Source: Pontiella sp. (GTDB lineage Bacteria; Verrucomicrobiota; Kiritimatiellia; Kiritimatiellales; Pontiellaceae). From it: a stretch of 11,108 nucleotides of DNA. This document shows positions 1-6,998 of this stretch, in pieces. The position numbers and the translations under genes were made by a program. A model generated the notes under the pieces. That model was not told the origin of the DNA. It was given only the letters and a program-made list of their open reading frames with translations, and did no database searches. The stretch spans positions 1 through 11,108 of the forward strand of contig JAOZKS010000057.1 of NCBI GenBank assembly GCA_029935255.1, read 5' to 3'. Within the stretch, counting starts at the first letter, position 1. Every line of letters begins with the position of its first letter.

Positions 1-78
1 GCGCAGGGTTACCTTGAAATGATCAACGACATGGAAGAGAGTCTCTGTAAGGGAACCGGTTTCTCTGCTATTTCTTTA
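1..78 (+). pseudogene. gcvP: Glycine dehydrogenase (GcvP) internal fragment, cut at its right end
   Basis: Frame 1 gives 26 codons (beginning AQGYLEMINDMEESL, then the CK.TGFSAISL stretch) that match the C-terminal half of glycine decarboxylase P-protein. That family carries a GY..M...L...L...TG.....S.QPN.GAQGEY.G signature, part of the PLP-dependent core of the glycine cleavage system. The match stops at base 78, exactly where the family's QPNAGAQGEYAG continuation should begin; seven unrelated codons and a stop follow. The PLP lysine, which lies further downstream in the family, is therefore missing. The left part of the gene lies outside the window, so I cannot tell whether the rest is intact. 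Identification is by recalled family sequence over 26 residues only. Confidence 0.7.
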
Positions 79-1216
79 CGTCTACATGCTGCTGGGGCAT
101 AGGGGCAATTCCAGTCAATTCCAGGATTGTGGGGTAGAAATCCGTGCTGATTACAGGTACGGAACATTTTGTTCCGGCTTTGACGATGCCTGGATATCTG
201 ACAATCATAGGTTCACGAATGCCGCCCTCGTATACCCAGCCTTTTCCTGCTCTTAATGGCATATTGGATGTGGGATATCCTGATGTAGTTGCCACACCAC
301 CATTGTCAGACATAAGGAAAACAACGGTTTTCTTATCCAGCCCTAGTTCTGATAATTTATTAAGCACTTTTCCTACAGCCTGATCCATTGCCTCGATCAT
401 TCCAGCGTATACCGCATGATTTTGTGTAAGGCTGGTTTTATGATCGCCTTCCGTTTCCCATTGAGAGGTTGGCTTCTTTTTCTCGTTGTATTTTTGTTCC
501 AAATCTTTTCTTGACATGAGAGGAACGTGAACAGAATAAAAAGAAAGATATGCCAGAAAGGGGTTGTGTTTGTTTTCTTCAAGAAAGCTTATTGTTTCGG
601 ATGCCAGGCGATCAGGAAGATGTTCTCCGTCTGGCCCCTCTTCAAGGCGGGGGTTTTTATATGGAGAAAAATATTTTTTCCCGCCCATCGGTCCGCCTTT
701 TGTCCATCCGCCTTTATTAATTTCAAATCCCTGATCCTCCGGCCAAAAGCCTTCATGCCCAAGGTGCCATTTTCCGGCGAAGAAGGTCTTATAACCATGG
801 TCTCTCATTGTTTCGGCAATGGTTTTTTCTTCCAACGGCAGTACTTTCTCGTAAGGAGCTGGCAGCAAAAATGTCTTTCTTTTATATCTCTTTCCGGGTT
901 GAGGGCCGCCAAACCATTCTGTTGTATCTATTCTGGCTGGATATTTTCCTGACATGATACTTGCTCTTGTCGGACTACAAACCGGAGCTGCGGCATAAGC
1001 GTCTGTAAAAAGCATCCCCTGTGCTGCGAGCTTGTCAATATGGGGTGTTTCATGAAAAGTACTTCCGTAGCAACCGAGATCCGCCCAACCGAGATCGTCA
1101 ATCAGTATAAAAACGACATTTTTATGATTGTTATTTTCCTTTGCATGCAGGCAAAGCGGCAACATCAAACTTGCTGCTACTGCAAGTTGCATAAAGTGTG
1201 TTTTTGAAAAGGCCAT
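68..1216 (-). CDS. Type I (formylglycine) sulfatase, secreted, C-terminally truncated
   Basis: This is an arylsulfatase-type S1 family enzyme that hydrolyses sulfate esters, here probably on algal polysaccharide. I chose the ATG at 1216 because an AGGAG lies 9 bases upstream and it opens directly into a signal peptide (MAFSKTHFMQLAVAASLML...LCLHA); the ATG at 1255 would add 13 unlikely residues. Numbered from 1216, the metal-binding pair D40-D41 (in FILIDDLGW), the CSPTR motif with C80 (the residue matured to formylglycine), GKWHLG near 148-153 and SDNGG (D304-N305) are all present. The protein is 382 residues. After LELTGIAPMPQQHVD, where relatives continue with DGVSLVPLL and roughly 80-110 more residues, it reads only VKK and stops, because the sequence switches to a gcvP fragment at about base 79. 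The catalytic core is complete but the C-terminal subdomain is lost, so activity is doubtful. It is last in the GH29-GH2-sulfatase series. Confidence 0.9.
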   Translation of the reverse strand: MAFSKTHFMQLAVAASLMLPLCLHAKENNNHKNVVFILIDDLGWADLGCYGSTFHETPHIDKLAAQGMLFTDAYAAAPVCSPTRASIMSGKYPARIDTTEWFGGPQPGKRYKRKTFLLPAPYEKVLPLEEKTIAETMRDHGYKTFFAGKWHLGHEGFWPEDQGFEINKGGWTKGGPMGGKKYFSPYKNPRLEEGPDGEHLPDRLASETISFLEENKHNPFLAYLSFYSVHVPLMSRKDLEQKYNEKKKPTSQWETEGDHKTSLTQNHAVYAGMIEAMDQAVGKVLNKLSELGLDKKTVVFLMSDNGGVATTSGYPTSNMPLRAGKGWVYEGGIREPMIVRYPGIVKAGTKCSVPVISTDFYPTILELTGIAPMPQQHVDVKK

Positions 1217-1280
1217 TGTAAAACACTCCTGTAGGTGACGCGGTTGAAAGCACACTGTGAAGCCCTTGTCGTAAAATAAA

Positions 1281-1420
1281 TGACACTCCCCGACCCAAGG
1301 GTCGGGGTATCAAGTGTCACTCCACTCGCACGCACAAGTGCGGCTCAACTCCGTTCTACAGCTCCCGTTGGATGCGGTCTTAATCGGAGCGCCCCAGAGG
1401 GGCGGGGAATTGAACCCACC
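1281..1420 (-). ncRNA. Folded intergenic RNA, probably a stand-alone HEARO/omega RNA-like element
   Basis: The 209-base gap between the GH2 stop and the sulfatase start is almost entirely stem-loops. A perfect 9-bp hairpin (1288-1296 with 1299-1307, loop AA) is enclosed by a 7-bp stem (1281-1287 with 1313-1319). There are further perfect hairpins at 1331-1335/1338-1342 and 1390-1395/1399-1404, and a closing stem CTCCG 1349-1353 with CGGAG 1385-1389. Read on the minus strand it begins GGTGGGTTCAATTCCCCGCC, contains CCAACGGGAGCTGTAGAACG and GAGTTGAGCCGCAC, and ends in the large hairpin. From memory this order matches the HEARO/omega RNA that partners IscB nucleases in IS200/IS605 elements. No iscB or tnpB is in the window. 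It could also be a different REP/IS end; the folding itself is certain, the family name is not. Confidence 0.45.
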
Positions 1421-1425
1421 TTTGA

Positions 1426-4248
1426 TTAATCAGAGATTAAAGAGTTCACTTCTTCAATCGTCAGTTCCGTTTTCGGATTGAACTTGGAAGACAGGTAGTT
1501 CAAAAAGCTGTTGCGCATTTGACGTGCAACAATGTTTGCATCCAGATCAGATTCCAAGTCGATGCTTGTTACAAAAAGTTTTCCTTTCCCGACTTTTGCT
1601 TCAAAAGCCAGTGCCAGATGTTCTGGTTTGTGCCAGTCGGGAACAACTTGTATCACGGGCTTTAAATCAGCCGGAAACGCGTCTAGGTTCATCATTGCCG
1701 AGTGGGACACAATGTGCCACCACTGCCAGTTGCTGTGGCTTTCTGTTGGGAAACCAAGAAATGCCGGGTGGTTCGGATCGCAGAGTATGCCCATGCTGTG
1801 GGGTGGACGATGGTTTGTCCAAGCCGTATTCCAGAATATGGTGGTGAACCCAATCTGGGCATCTGTCTTGATTTGTTCAGGTTTTAATGCAAGCCAGACT
1901 GTTTTTCCGTTAGCCAGTGCTTTTTTCGCTTTTGCATCTAGTTCGGATGTAATCAGTATGTTGTTTTCTGGCAGCGATTTTAGTTTTGCAGGATAAACCC
2001 AGAAATCCCAGTCATTGGCGGCGGTTGTGCCGGGCAATGTAACTTCTAGATTTAATTTCTGAGGTGCTTTAATCCCGTTAAGCGGAAAATCTACACGTCC
2101 AAGAGATATGCCGTTGCCTAAAGAGATGTCTCTCGCCGGGAATTTGCCCGACGCCACAATCTTTCCTGATGTATCGGAAAGGCTCCAAGTAGAACGGGCA
2201 TTATCCAGAGGAGCTTCAGCAAAATGCGCGACTTCAATATCCGCAGAGAATGTTTCATCCGTTGTCCATGCCATTTTATCCATTTTGGCAAGCGGAACCG
2301 TTTCAGAGCAGAAGCGCCGGTATTCTTTTGCTGACACATACGGTTTGGAGTCCCAGAACGCATCTAGGATACCGACCAGTGCCGTGCCTTGTCCCGGAAA
2401 GTCATGGAGATCCAGCAGTTGGAAACCGCCGAGATCCGGTGTGCGCAAGGCCGCTTCAATATCAGCTTTATAACAAAGCACCTGCAACGCCCCCGAGGCC
2501 ATCTGGAAATCACGCGCTTGGTCAAGCATATGCTTTTCTTCCAGAAACTCCTGAAACATTTCAAAATTCTTTGCTTTCAGATACCCTTTATACTTTGGGA
2601 TTTCATTAAAATCAGGATAGACACACCACTGCCCCATTTCATGCGTAACGACAGGACATTCGAAACGATTTACAAACTCAGTATAGTCTGTTCGCATTTC
2701 TGGCGGCAGTGAGTTGATTTTCGATCGTAGTCCTGCGCTAAACGATTGAAGCCGCGGTCTAGGCGAGTTTTGGTATTGATTGTCAGCAAGCATGGGCCAT
2801 CCGGCCGCAGCAGTATGAAGGCGGCGCGAATCGGTCTTTTTCCAGTATCTTACCCATTCCGGCAGATAATCGCCCTTTCCTTTTCCACCCGGCTCGTTGC
2901 CATACGCAAAAAAAGCAAACGACGGATGGTTTCCATACGCCTTGATAATTTCTGCGCCTTCATTATAGAGCCATTGATCGATCGGGTTCCCGTTTCCGAC
3001 TTTTGTCCATCCCCCGCATTCAACCTGATAATAAAACCCCAGTTCATCGGCGGCAACAAAAGCCGCGTCAGGCGGACACCAGGAGTGGAAGCGGATATGG
3101 TTCAGACCATGTTCCTTGCATATGCGAATGATCCTTTTCCAGTCTTCGACTTTTGTGCTGGGATAACCGGTCAGCGGAAAGATACTGCATTCCAAGGTGC
3201 CGCGTAGAAATAGTCTGCGTCCGTTGACTTCAAACTGCCTTCCGTTAGTTTTCAATTCACGTAGACCCGTTGTTTCCTTGCGTTCGGAAATACATTTCCC
3301 ATTCCGCAAAAGCGATATGTTCAAATCATACAGGGCGGGTGAATATTCATCCCACAGCAAGGCATCTTTTCCTAGTTCGTAATTAACTTCAACCAAACCG
3401 CCTTCGGGAGTCCATGAGACAGGAAAATCCTTGGCCGGAACTTCATGTTTTTGATTGCCGTTTCTGCTTTTGGCGGAAAGGTTTATCACGCCTTTGCCGG
3501 TTTCCCCTTTTTTATTGCCTATGTTTACCCGAACAAGAATAGTGTTTTTTTCTACATCAGGATAAATCTGGACATTTTCGATCCATACAGATTCCGTAGC
3601 GGTAAGATTAATCTTTCCGACAATTCCGTTCCAGTTGGATTGTGTGTGCTCGCTTACACTATGTGCATTGGCACCGACGTCCACAAACATGCGATTGTCG
3701 ACGAGGATCGTTAAGGAATAAGTGCCTGGAGCCAGATCGGAACCCAGATCGAAAAGATGGGGTGCTGAAAGGCTGACTCCTTTCCCAATCTCTTTTTTAT
3801 TCAACCATACGCGTGTTGTCCAGTGCGTGCGTTCGAGATTCAGGGCAACCCTTTTACCCTTCCAGTTATCAGGAATTACTATTGTGCGCTGATACCAAGC
3901 CGCTCCGACATAATGCTTGTCCGGCTGAAGCCAGTAGGGCATTTTTATATTCCCCGGCTGCCGGTATTTTTCATACCGCGGCTCAGTCAGCCACTCATTT
4001 CTTCCTTTGATGGTCCATTCCGTTTCTGCCGAGACTTCATGGCCATAACCCTGCTCCTGAAGAGACCCCGGCAGATGAATCGTATCGGGCAGTTTCTTCC
4101 CGCACCATTTCTCCGTAATCCCAGCATCATCGGGATCAAGCCTGAAGTGCCATTGACCAGAGAGATCCATTGACATTGACAAAGGATCCGCAGAAACCAT
4201 GCTCCACGCTCCCAATATAAAAAACGCAATAAATTTAAACTTCTTCAT
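1426..4248 (-). CDS. Secreted glycoside hydrolase family 2 enzyme (beta-galactosidase/beta-glucuronidase type)
   Basis: A retaining exo-glycosidase of family GH2. The start at 4248 is preferred to 4257 because AAGGA lies 8 bases before it, while that same site overlaps the 4257 ATG. It begins with a signal peptide (MKKFKFIAFFILGAWSMVSA), so the enzyme acts in the periplasm or outside. In order: N-terminal jelly-roll sugar-binding domain (about 25-215; LSGQWHFRLD, WYQRTIVIP), Ig-like domain (about 220-330), and TIM barrel (about 335-640). The barrel carries the acid/base in AYGNEPGG (E452) and the nucleophile in VTHEMGQW (E537). The final 300 residues (about 640-940) are not the usual LacZ tail and contain a segment (about 760-900) that looks like a GATase/ThuA-type fold. 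The preferred sugar cannot be read from sequence. It lies 34 bases after the GH29 gene, so the two are almost surely cotranscribed. Confidence 0.92.
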   Translation of the reverse strand: MKKFKFIAFFILGAWSMVSADPLSMSMDLSGQWHFRLDPDDAGITEKWCGKKLPDTIHLPGSLQEQGYGHEVSAETEWTIKGRNEWLTEPRYEKYRQPGNIKMPYWLQPDKHYVGAAWYQRTIVIPDNWKGKRVALNLERTHWTTRVWLNKKEIGKGVSLSAPHLFDLGSDLAPGTYSLTILVDNRMFVDVGANAHSVSEHTQSNWNGIVGKINLTATESVWIENVQIYPDVEKNTILVRVNIGNKKGETGKGVINLSAKSRNGNQKHEVPAKDFPVSWTPEGGLVEVNYELGKDALLWDEYSPALYDLNISLLRNGKCISERKETTGLRELKTNGRQFEVNGRRLFLRGTLECSIFPLTGYPSTKVEDWKRIIRICKEHGLNHIRFHSWCPPDAAFVAADELGFYYQVECGGWTKVGNGNPIDQWLYNEGAEIIKAYGNHPSFAFFAYGNEPGGKGKGDYLPEWVRYWKKTDSRRLHTAAAGWPMLADNQYQNSPRPRLQSFSAGLRSKINSLPPEMRTDYTEFVNRFECPVVTHEMGQWCVYPDFNEIPKYKGYLKAKNFEMFQEFLEEKHMLDQARDFQMASGALQVLCYKADIEAALRTPDLGGFQLLDLHDFPGQGTALVGILDAFWDSKPYVSAKEYRRFCSETVPLAKMDKMAWTTDETFSADIEVAHFAEAPLDNARSTWSLSDTSGKIVASGKFPARDISLGNGISLGRVDFPLNGIKAPQKLNLEVTLPGTTAANDWDFWVYPAKLKSLPENNILITSELDAKAKKALANGKTVWLALKPEQIKTDAQIGFTTIFWNTAWTNHRPPHSMGILCDPNHPAFLGFPTESHSNWQWWHIVSHSAMMNLDAFPADLKPVIQVVPDWHKPEHLALAFEAKVGKGKLFVTSIDLESDLDANIVARQMRNSFLNYLSSKFNPKTELTIEEVNSLISD

Positions 4249-4282
4249 ATGTAACATCCTTTTTTAAGTGTGTTCTAAATCT

Positions 4283-5776
4283 CTATTGGATAATCTTAAT
4301 AACGGTGCTGAGGTTGAGCGGGTCTTTTTGTTTTGAGCTCAATGTTAGTTTTAAAAGGTGTTTCTGGGGATCATAATCAAACGGAATATTCGTATTAACG
4401 CTTAACGTTTTTACGGATTTTGGTTTTTTGTCAAGTTTGATTTGAACGGTTTCCACATCATATTTCGCGTGGGTTAGGTGGGCATAAAGAATGTTGTCGC
4501 GGCGGGTTAGCGGGCAGTTCGAGATCGATTCCCATGTTTTAACCCCTTCGGCTCCTATGATGGATTCTCCGTTTGTCGTCATCCAGCGGGAAAGGACGTC
4601 GGCTTCGGCGAAAATATCCGGGCGGATTTCACCTTCGCCAGAGGGGCCGACGTTGAGCAGGTAGTTTCCGCCAAATGAGCGCAGAACGGAGAGTTGGTGG
4701 ATGATCTGTCTCATGCTTTTGGGCTCAGCGTCGCTGCTGGAGGCAGGGGCGTATCCCCAGTGTCCCTTCCAGGCTTTGCAAAATTCAAACCAGATATCGG
4801 CATAGAGGCCTTCGTTGCGTTTTTCAATTTCCGGCCATTTGGATTCATACGTGTAGAAATCCCCGATACGCCGACTGATGGAGGAGAGGCTGTGGTGCTC
4901 TTTATGGTTTTGGTAGTCCGGGTTTATGTTTTTTCCTCCCCAGCGCGGGTTGATGACTATTTGGGGTTGCAGGCGATAGATCCAGTTGCGAATGCGCAAA
5001 TCATCTTCGGGGCGTTTGATCCCCATCCATCCGGCTCCATCAAACCAGAGGACATCGATTTGCCCATATTGAGTCAGGAGTTCGCTGAGCTGGCCGACGG
5101 TGTAGTCGAGCCATTTTTCATATTCAATTTCATTTTGCTTCTCTGAAAAGGGATTAACGGCTTTTTCATAGTGATCGAACTTTCTGGCGGGATTATTAAA
5201 GCCCGAGATGTGGTCGTTATAGGCCCAGTCGCGCGGGGAAAAGTAGAAGCCGACCTTAATGTTGTGTTTGCGGCAGGCTTGGACATAATCCCTGACCAAG
5301 TCACGTCCTTCCATGTGCGTACGGGTATTGTATTTTCCGTATTGAGTTGGCCAGAGGCAGTATCCATCATGATGCTTGGTCGTCAGCACGGCGTATTGCA
5401 TTTGCAGGCTTTTTGCCATGGCCATCCATACATTGGGATCATAGGAATCTGGGTTAAATCTATCTGCAAGCTTGTAGTAATCTTCGAGTGGAATTCGGGC
5501 AGGCCGTTCCTTTCCAAAGCAGTTTTTAATCATTGACCAAGAGGGGTTGGTTTCGCCTTCACTGTAAATGCCCCAATGGATAAACAACCCAAATCCGGCC
5601 TTGGGGTACCATTGCGCACCTGGGTGTGTATTCGGTTTAAAGGGTGTATTGAATCCTTCTGCTGATGTGGATGGAAAAAGTGCTCTGGCTTTATCTGCTG
5701 TCATGGATTCTGTTGTTGCAGATGTGGCTGAAACAAGGATGAAGCAGGTTGATAATAAGCGGATTGTTGTTTTCAT
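4283..5776 (-). CDS. Secreted GH29 alpha-L-fucosidase
   Basis: Removes terminal alpha-L-fucose by a retaining mechanism. The start at 5776 has AAGGAA about 8 bases upstream and opens a signal peptide (MKTTIRLLSTCFILVSATSA), placing the enzyme outside the cytoplasm. Family signatures are all present in the TIM barrel: FGLFIHWGIYS (63-72), the TTKHHDGYCLW substrate-pocket segment with H135-H136, GFYFSPRDW (176-184), and the nucleophile region IDVLWFDGAGW with D246. NYLLNVGPSGEG (371-382) closes the barrel. The last 80 residues form a short beta-rich domain. At 497 residues it is of normal length for the family, and no lesion is visible. It is the first gene of the minus-strand series, followed by the GH2 enzyme, which fits a fucose-containing sulfated substrate such as fucoidan or a fucosylated galactan. 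The acid/base residue cannot be assigned from one sequence. Confidence 0.95.
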   Translation of the reverse strand: MKTTIRLLSTCFILVSATSATTESMTADKARALFPSTSAEGFNTPFKPNTHPGAQWYPKAGFGLFIHWGIYSEGETNPSWSMIKNCFGKERPARIPLEDYYKLADRFNPDSYDPNVWMAMAKSLQMQYAVLTTKHHDGYCLWPTQYGKYNTRTHMEGRDLVRDYVQACRKHNIKVGFYFSPRDWAYNDHISGFNNPARKFDHYEKAVNPFSEKQNEIEYEKWLDYTVGQLSELLTQYGQIDVLWFDGAGWMGIKRPEDDLRIRNWIYRLQPQIVINPRWGGKNINPDYQNHKEHHSLSSISRRIGDFYTYESKWPEIEKRNEGLYADIWFEFCKAWKGHWGYAPASSSDAEPKSMRQIIHQLSVLRSFGGNYLLNVGPSGEGEIRPDIFAEADVLSRWMTTNGESIIGAEGVKTWESISNCPLTRRDNILYAHLTHAKYDVETVQIKLDKKPKSVKTLSVNTNIPFDYDPQKHLLKLTLSSKQKDPLNLSTVIKIIQ

Positions 5777-5830
5777 GTAAGTAGTTCCTTACGTAGGCTA
5801 ACTTTTAATCAAAAGATTGGGTTTGTTTAA

Positions 5831-5869
5831 TTGAGACGGAAGCTACGGTGGGTATATAGACAGCACCGT
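5831..5869 (+). promoter_or_regulatory. Sigma70-like promoter with an inverted repeat spanning its -10 box
   Basis: TTGAGA (5831-5836) and TATATA (5853-5858) are separated by 16 bases, a near-consensus plus-strand promoter. A perfect 6-bp inverted repeat, ACGGTG (5845-5850) and CACCGT (5864-5869), has half-site centres 19 bases apart and brackets the -10 box, as expected of an operator. TATATA is self-complementary, so a divergent minus-strand promoter for the GH29 gene could share it, although its -35 would be poor. Promoter calls by eye are uncertain. Confidence 0.4.
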
Positions 5870-5949
5870 GTAAATTAAGTCGACTGTTGAACCCCGCCAA
5901 AAAGTCGCGCGGCGAATGTTGTAAAGTCTAGCTCGCGCTTGGATGGCAT

Positions 5950-5977
5950 CCGCAGGTCTGTAGGCCTACGGTTTTTT
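5950..5977 (+). terminator. Terminator-like hairpin with T6 tail
   Basis: CCGCAGG (5950-5956) pairs with CCTACGG (5965-5971) with one mismatch and is followed directly by six T. Inside it is the perfect palindrome GTAGGCCTAC (5960-5969), which offers an alternative fold. No plus-strand gene ends here. If functional it would end a transcript of about 110 bases from the promoter at 5831-5858, or attenuate expression of the sulfatases downstream. Confidence 0.35.
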
Positions 5978-6178
5978 GGATTTGATGCTAAGGCGGGAAA
6001 GATTTGTTTTCCCCTGTCTAACTGTTCAGATCTGTTTTCGTCCTACAGTCCAGTCAAGAATAGGTCAACCTCGGATCAGATGGGTTTGAAAAGTGGACTT
6101 TCCGTAAACGAACAGTGGAGATTGCTAAGGTTTGACTTCACTTACCTTTGGTAGCGAACCCTAAAAAAGAAAATTAGA

Positions 6179-6957
6179 ATGATTTTTTTTGGATTATATT
6201 CAGCCTCGCACTACTTCCCCTGTTGGCTATGGCTCAGCATGAGAAGACCAAACAACCTAACATTGTTTTCTTTTTTATCGATGACATGGGGTGGCGGGAT
6301 TGGTCGGGAAATGGAAATGATTATTTGCAAACCCCGTCGATTGATCGAATTGCGGCCAATGGCATGGTGTTTAGTCAAGGGTATGTATGATTAGTTGGCC
6401 GGGGACGATCAATCCAGGCCAAAGCAAAGAACCCGTCATGGCGATTGATCTCTATCCAACCATGCTGGAATTGGCCGGCGTTAAGGATATCAAATCGCAC
6501 CTTGATGGTTATGTGATTGATGGCACTAGCCTGTTACCTGCCCTCCATAAAAAACCGCTTCCGCCGCGCTCCATGTTCTGGCATTTCCCGGGATACCTCG
6601 CTGGAAACCCGGATTATACGGGAACACGGGTTCCTGAATATCGTCAGGAACCTGCTCAGCGTGATCCGAAAAGGCGACTGGAAGTTGCTCTTGTTTCTAG
6701 AGGAATGGAGCTTGGATGGTGGACGAAAAAAGCTTTCAATCAACCATGCGGTTGAACTATATAATCTAGCGAAAGATATCGGGGAAACTCAAGACCTCGC
6801 ATTGATTCATACAGAAAAACGCGACGAGTTGCTGGCCGATTTATTAACATGGCACCGCGAAATCAAGGCTGAGATTCCCAAGGATCCCAACCCGCTTCTG
6901 GGCATTAAAAAAGAGAAAAAAACCAGAGGAAACAAAACGAAGTCCAAAAAGAAATGA
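6179..6957 (+). pseudogene. Type I sulfatase pseudogene with internal deletion and two frameshifts
   Basis: Three blocks in three reading frames add up to the two ends of one secreted sulfatase. Block 1 (6199-6387) encodes the rest of a signal peptide (FSLALLPLLAMA) and the sulfatase N-terminus (QPNIVFFFIDDMGW, TPSIDRIAANGMVFSQGYV), then stops. Block 2 (from 6387) resumes near the C-terminus (MISWPGTINPGQ, AIDLYPTMLELAG, DGTSLLPALHKK, MFWHFPGY). Block 3 (from about 6650 in another frame) continues SVIRKGDWKLLLF, ELYNLAKDIGET and a lysine-rich tail to the stop at 6957. Lesions: one T missing from an 8-T run after the ATG (with nine T the signal peptide would read MIFFWIIFSLALLPLL); a deletion at about 6385 that removed the CxPSR formylglycine motif and an estimated 250 or more residues; and a frameshift near 6640-6655. 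No enzyme can be made. Its stop overlaps the ATG at 6954 (ATGA), a trace of former coupling with the next sulfatase. Confidence 0.9.
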
Positions 6958-6998
6958 GTAAAATCACCTCTAAAACCAAAGGTTGCGAGAACAATAAA

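Larger units (their letters stand above)
5777..6178. other. Divergent intergenic region, about 400 bases, no convincing gene
   Basis: Lies between the GH29 start (minus) and the sulfatase pseudogene (plus). It contains the promoter with inverted repeat and the terminator-like hairpin listed separately, and a small hairpin of CGCC (5896-5899) with GGCG near 5912-5915. A 71-codon plus-strand frame at 5939-6154 has no ribosome-binding site, no recognisable domain and an implausible composition, so I do not call it. From about 5980 to 6178 I see nothing definite. Confidence 0.6.

Noticed and set aside
1524..4173. Several plus-strand frames of 60-150 codons opposite the GH2 gene
   Set aside because: They lie antisense to a clearly recognisable GH2 enzyme, have no domain, no ribosome-binding sites and unlikely composition.
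4694..5536. Plus-strand frames of 121-150 codons opposite the fucosidase
   Set aside because: Antisense shadows of the intact GH29 coding sequence with no independent support.
5939..6154. 71-codon plus-strand frame in the divergent intergenic region
   Set aside because: No ribosome-binding site, overlaps the terminator-like hairpin, and the translation resembles nothing.
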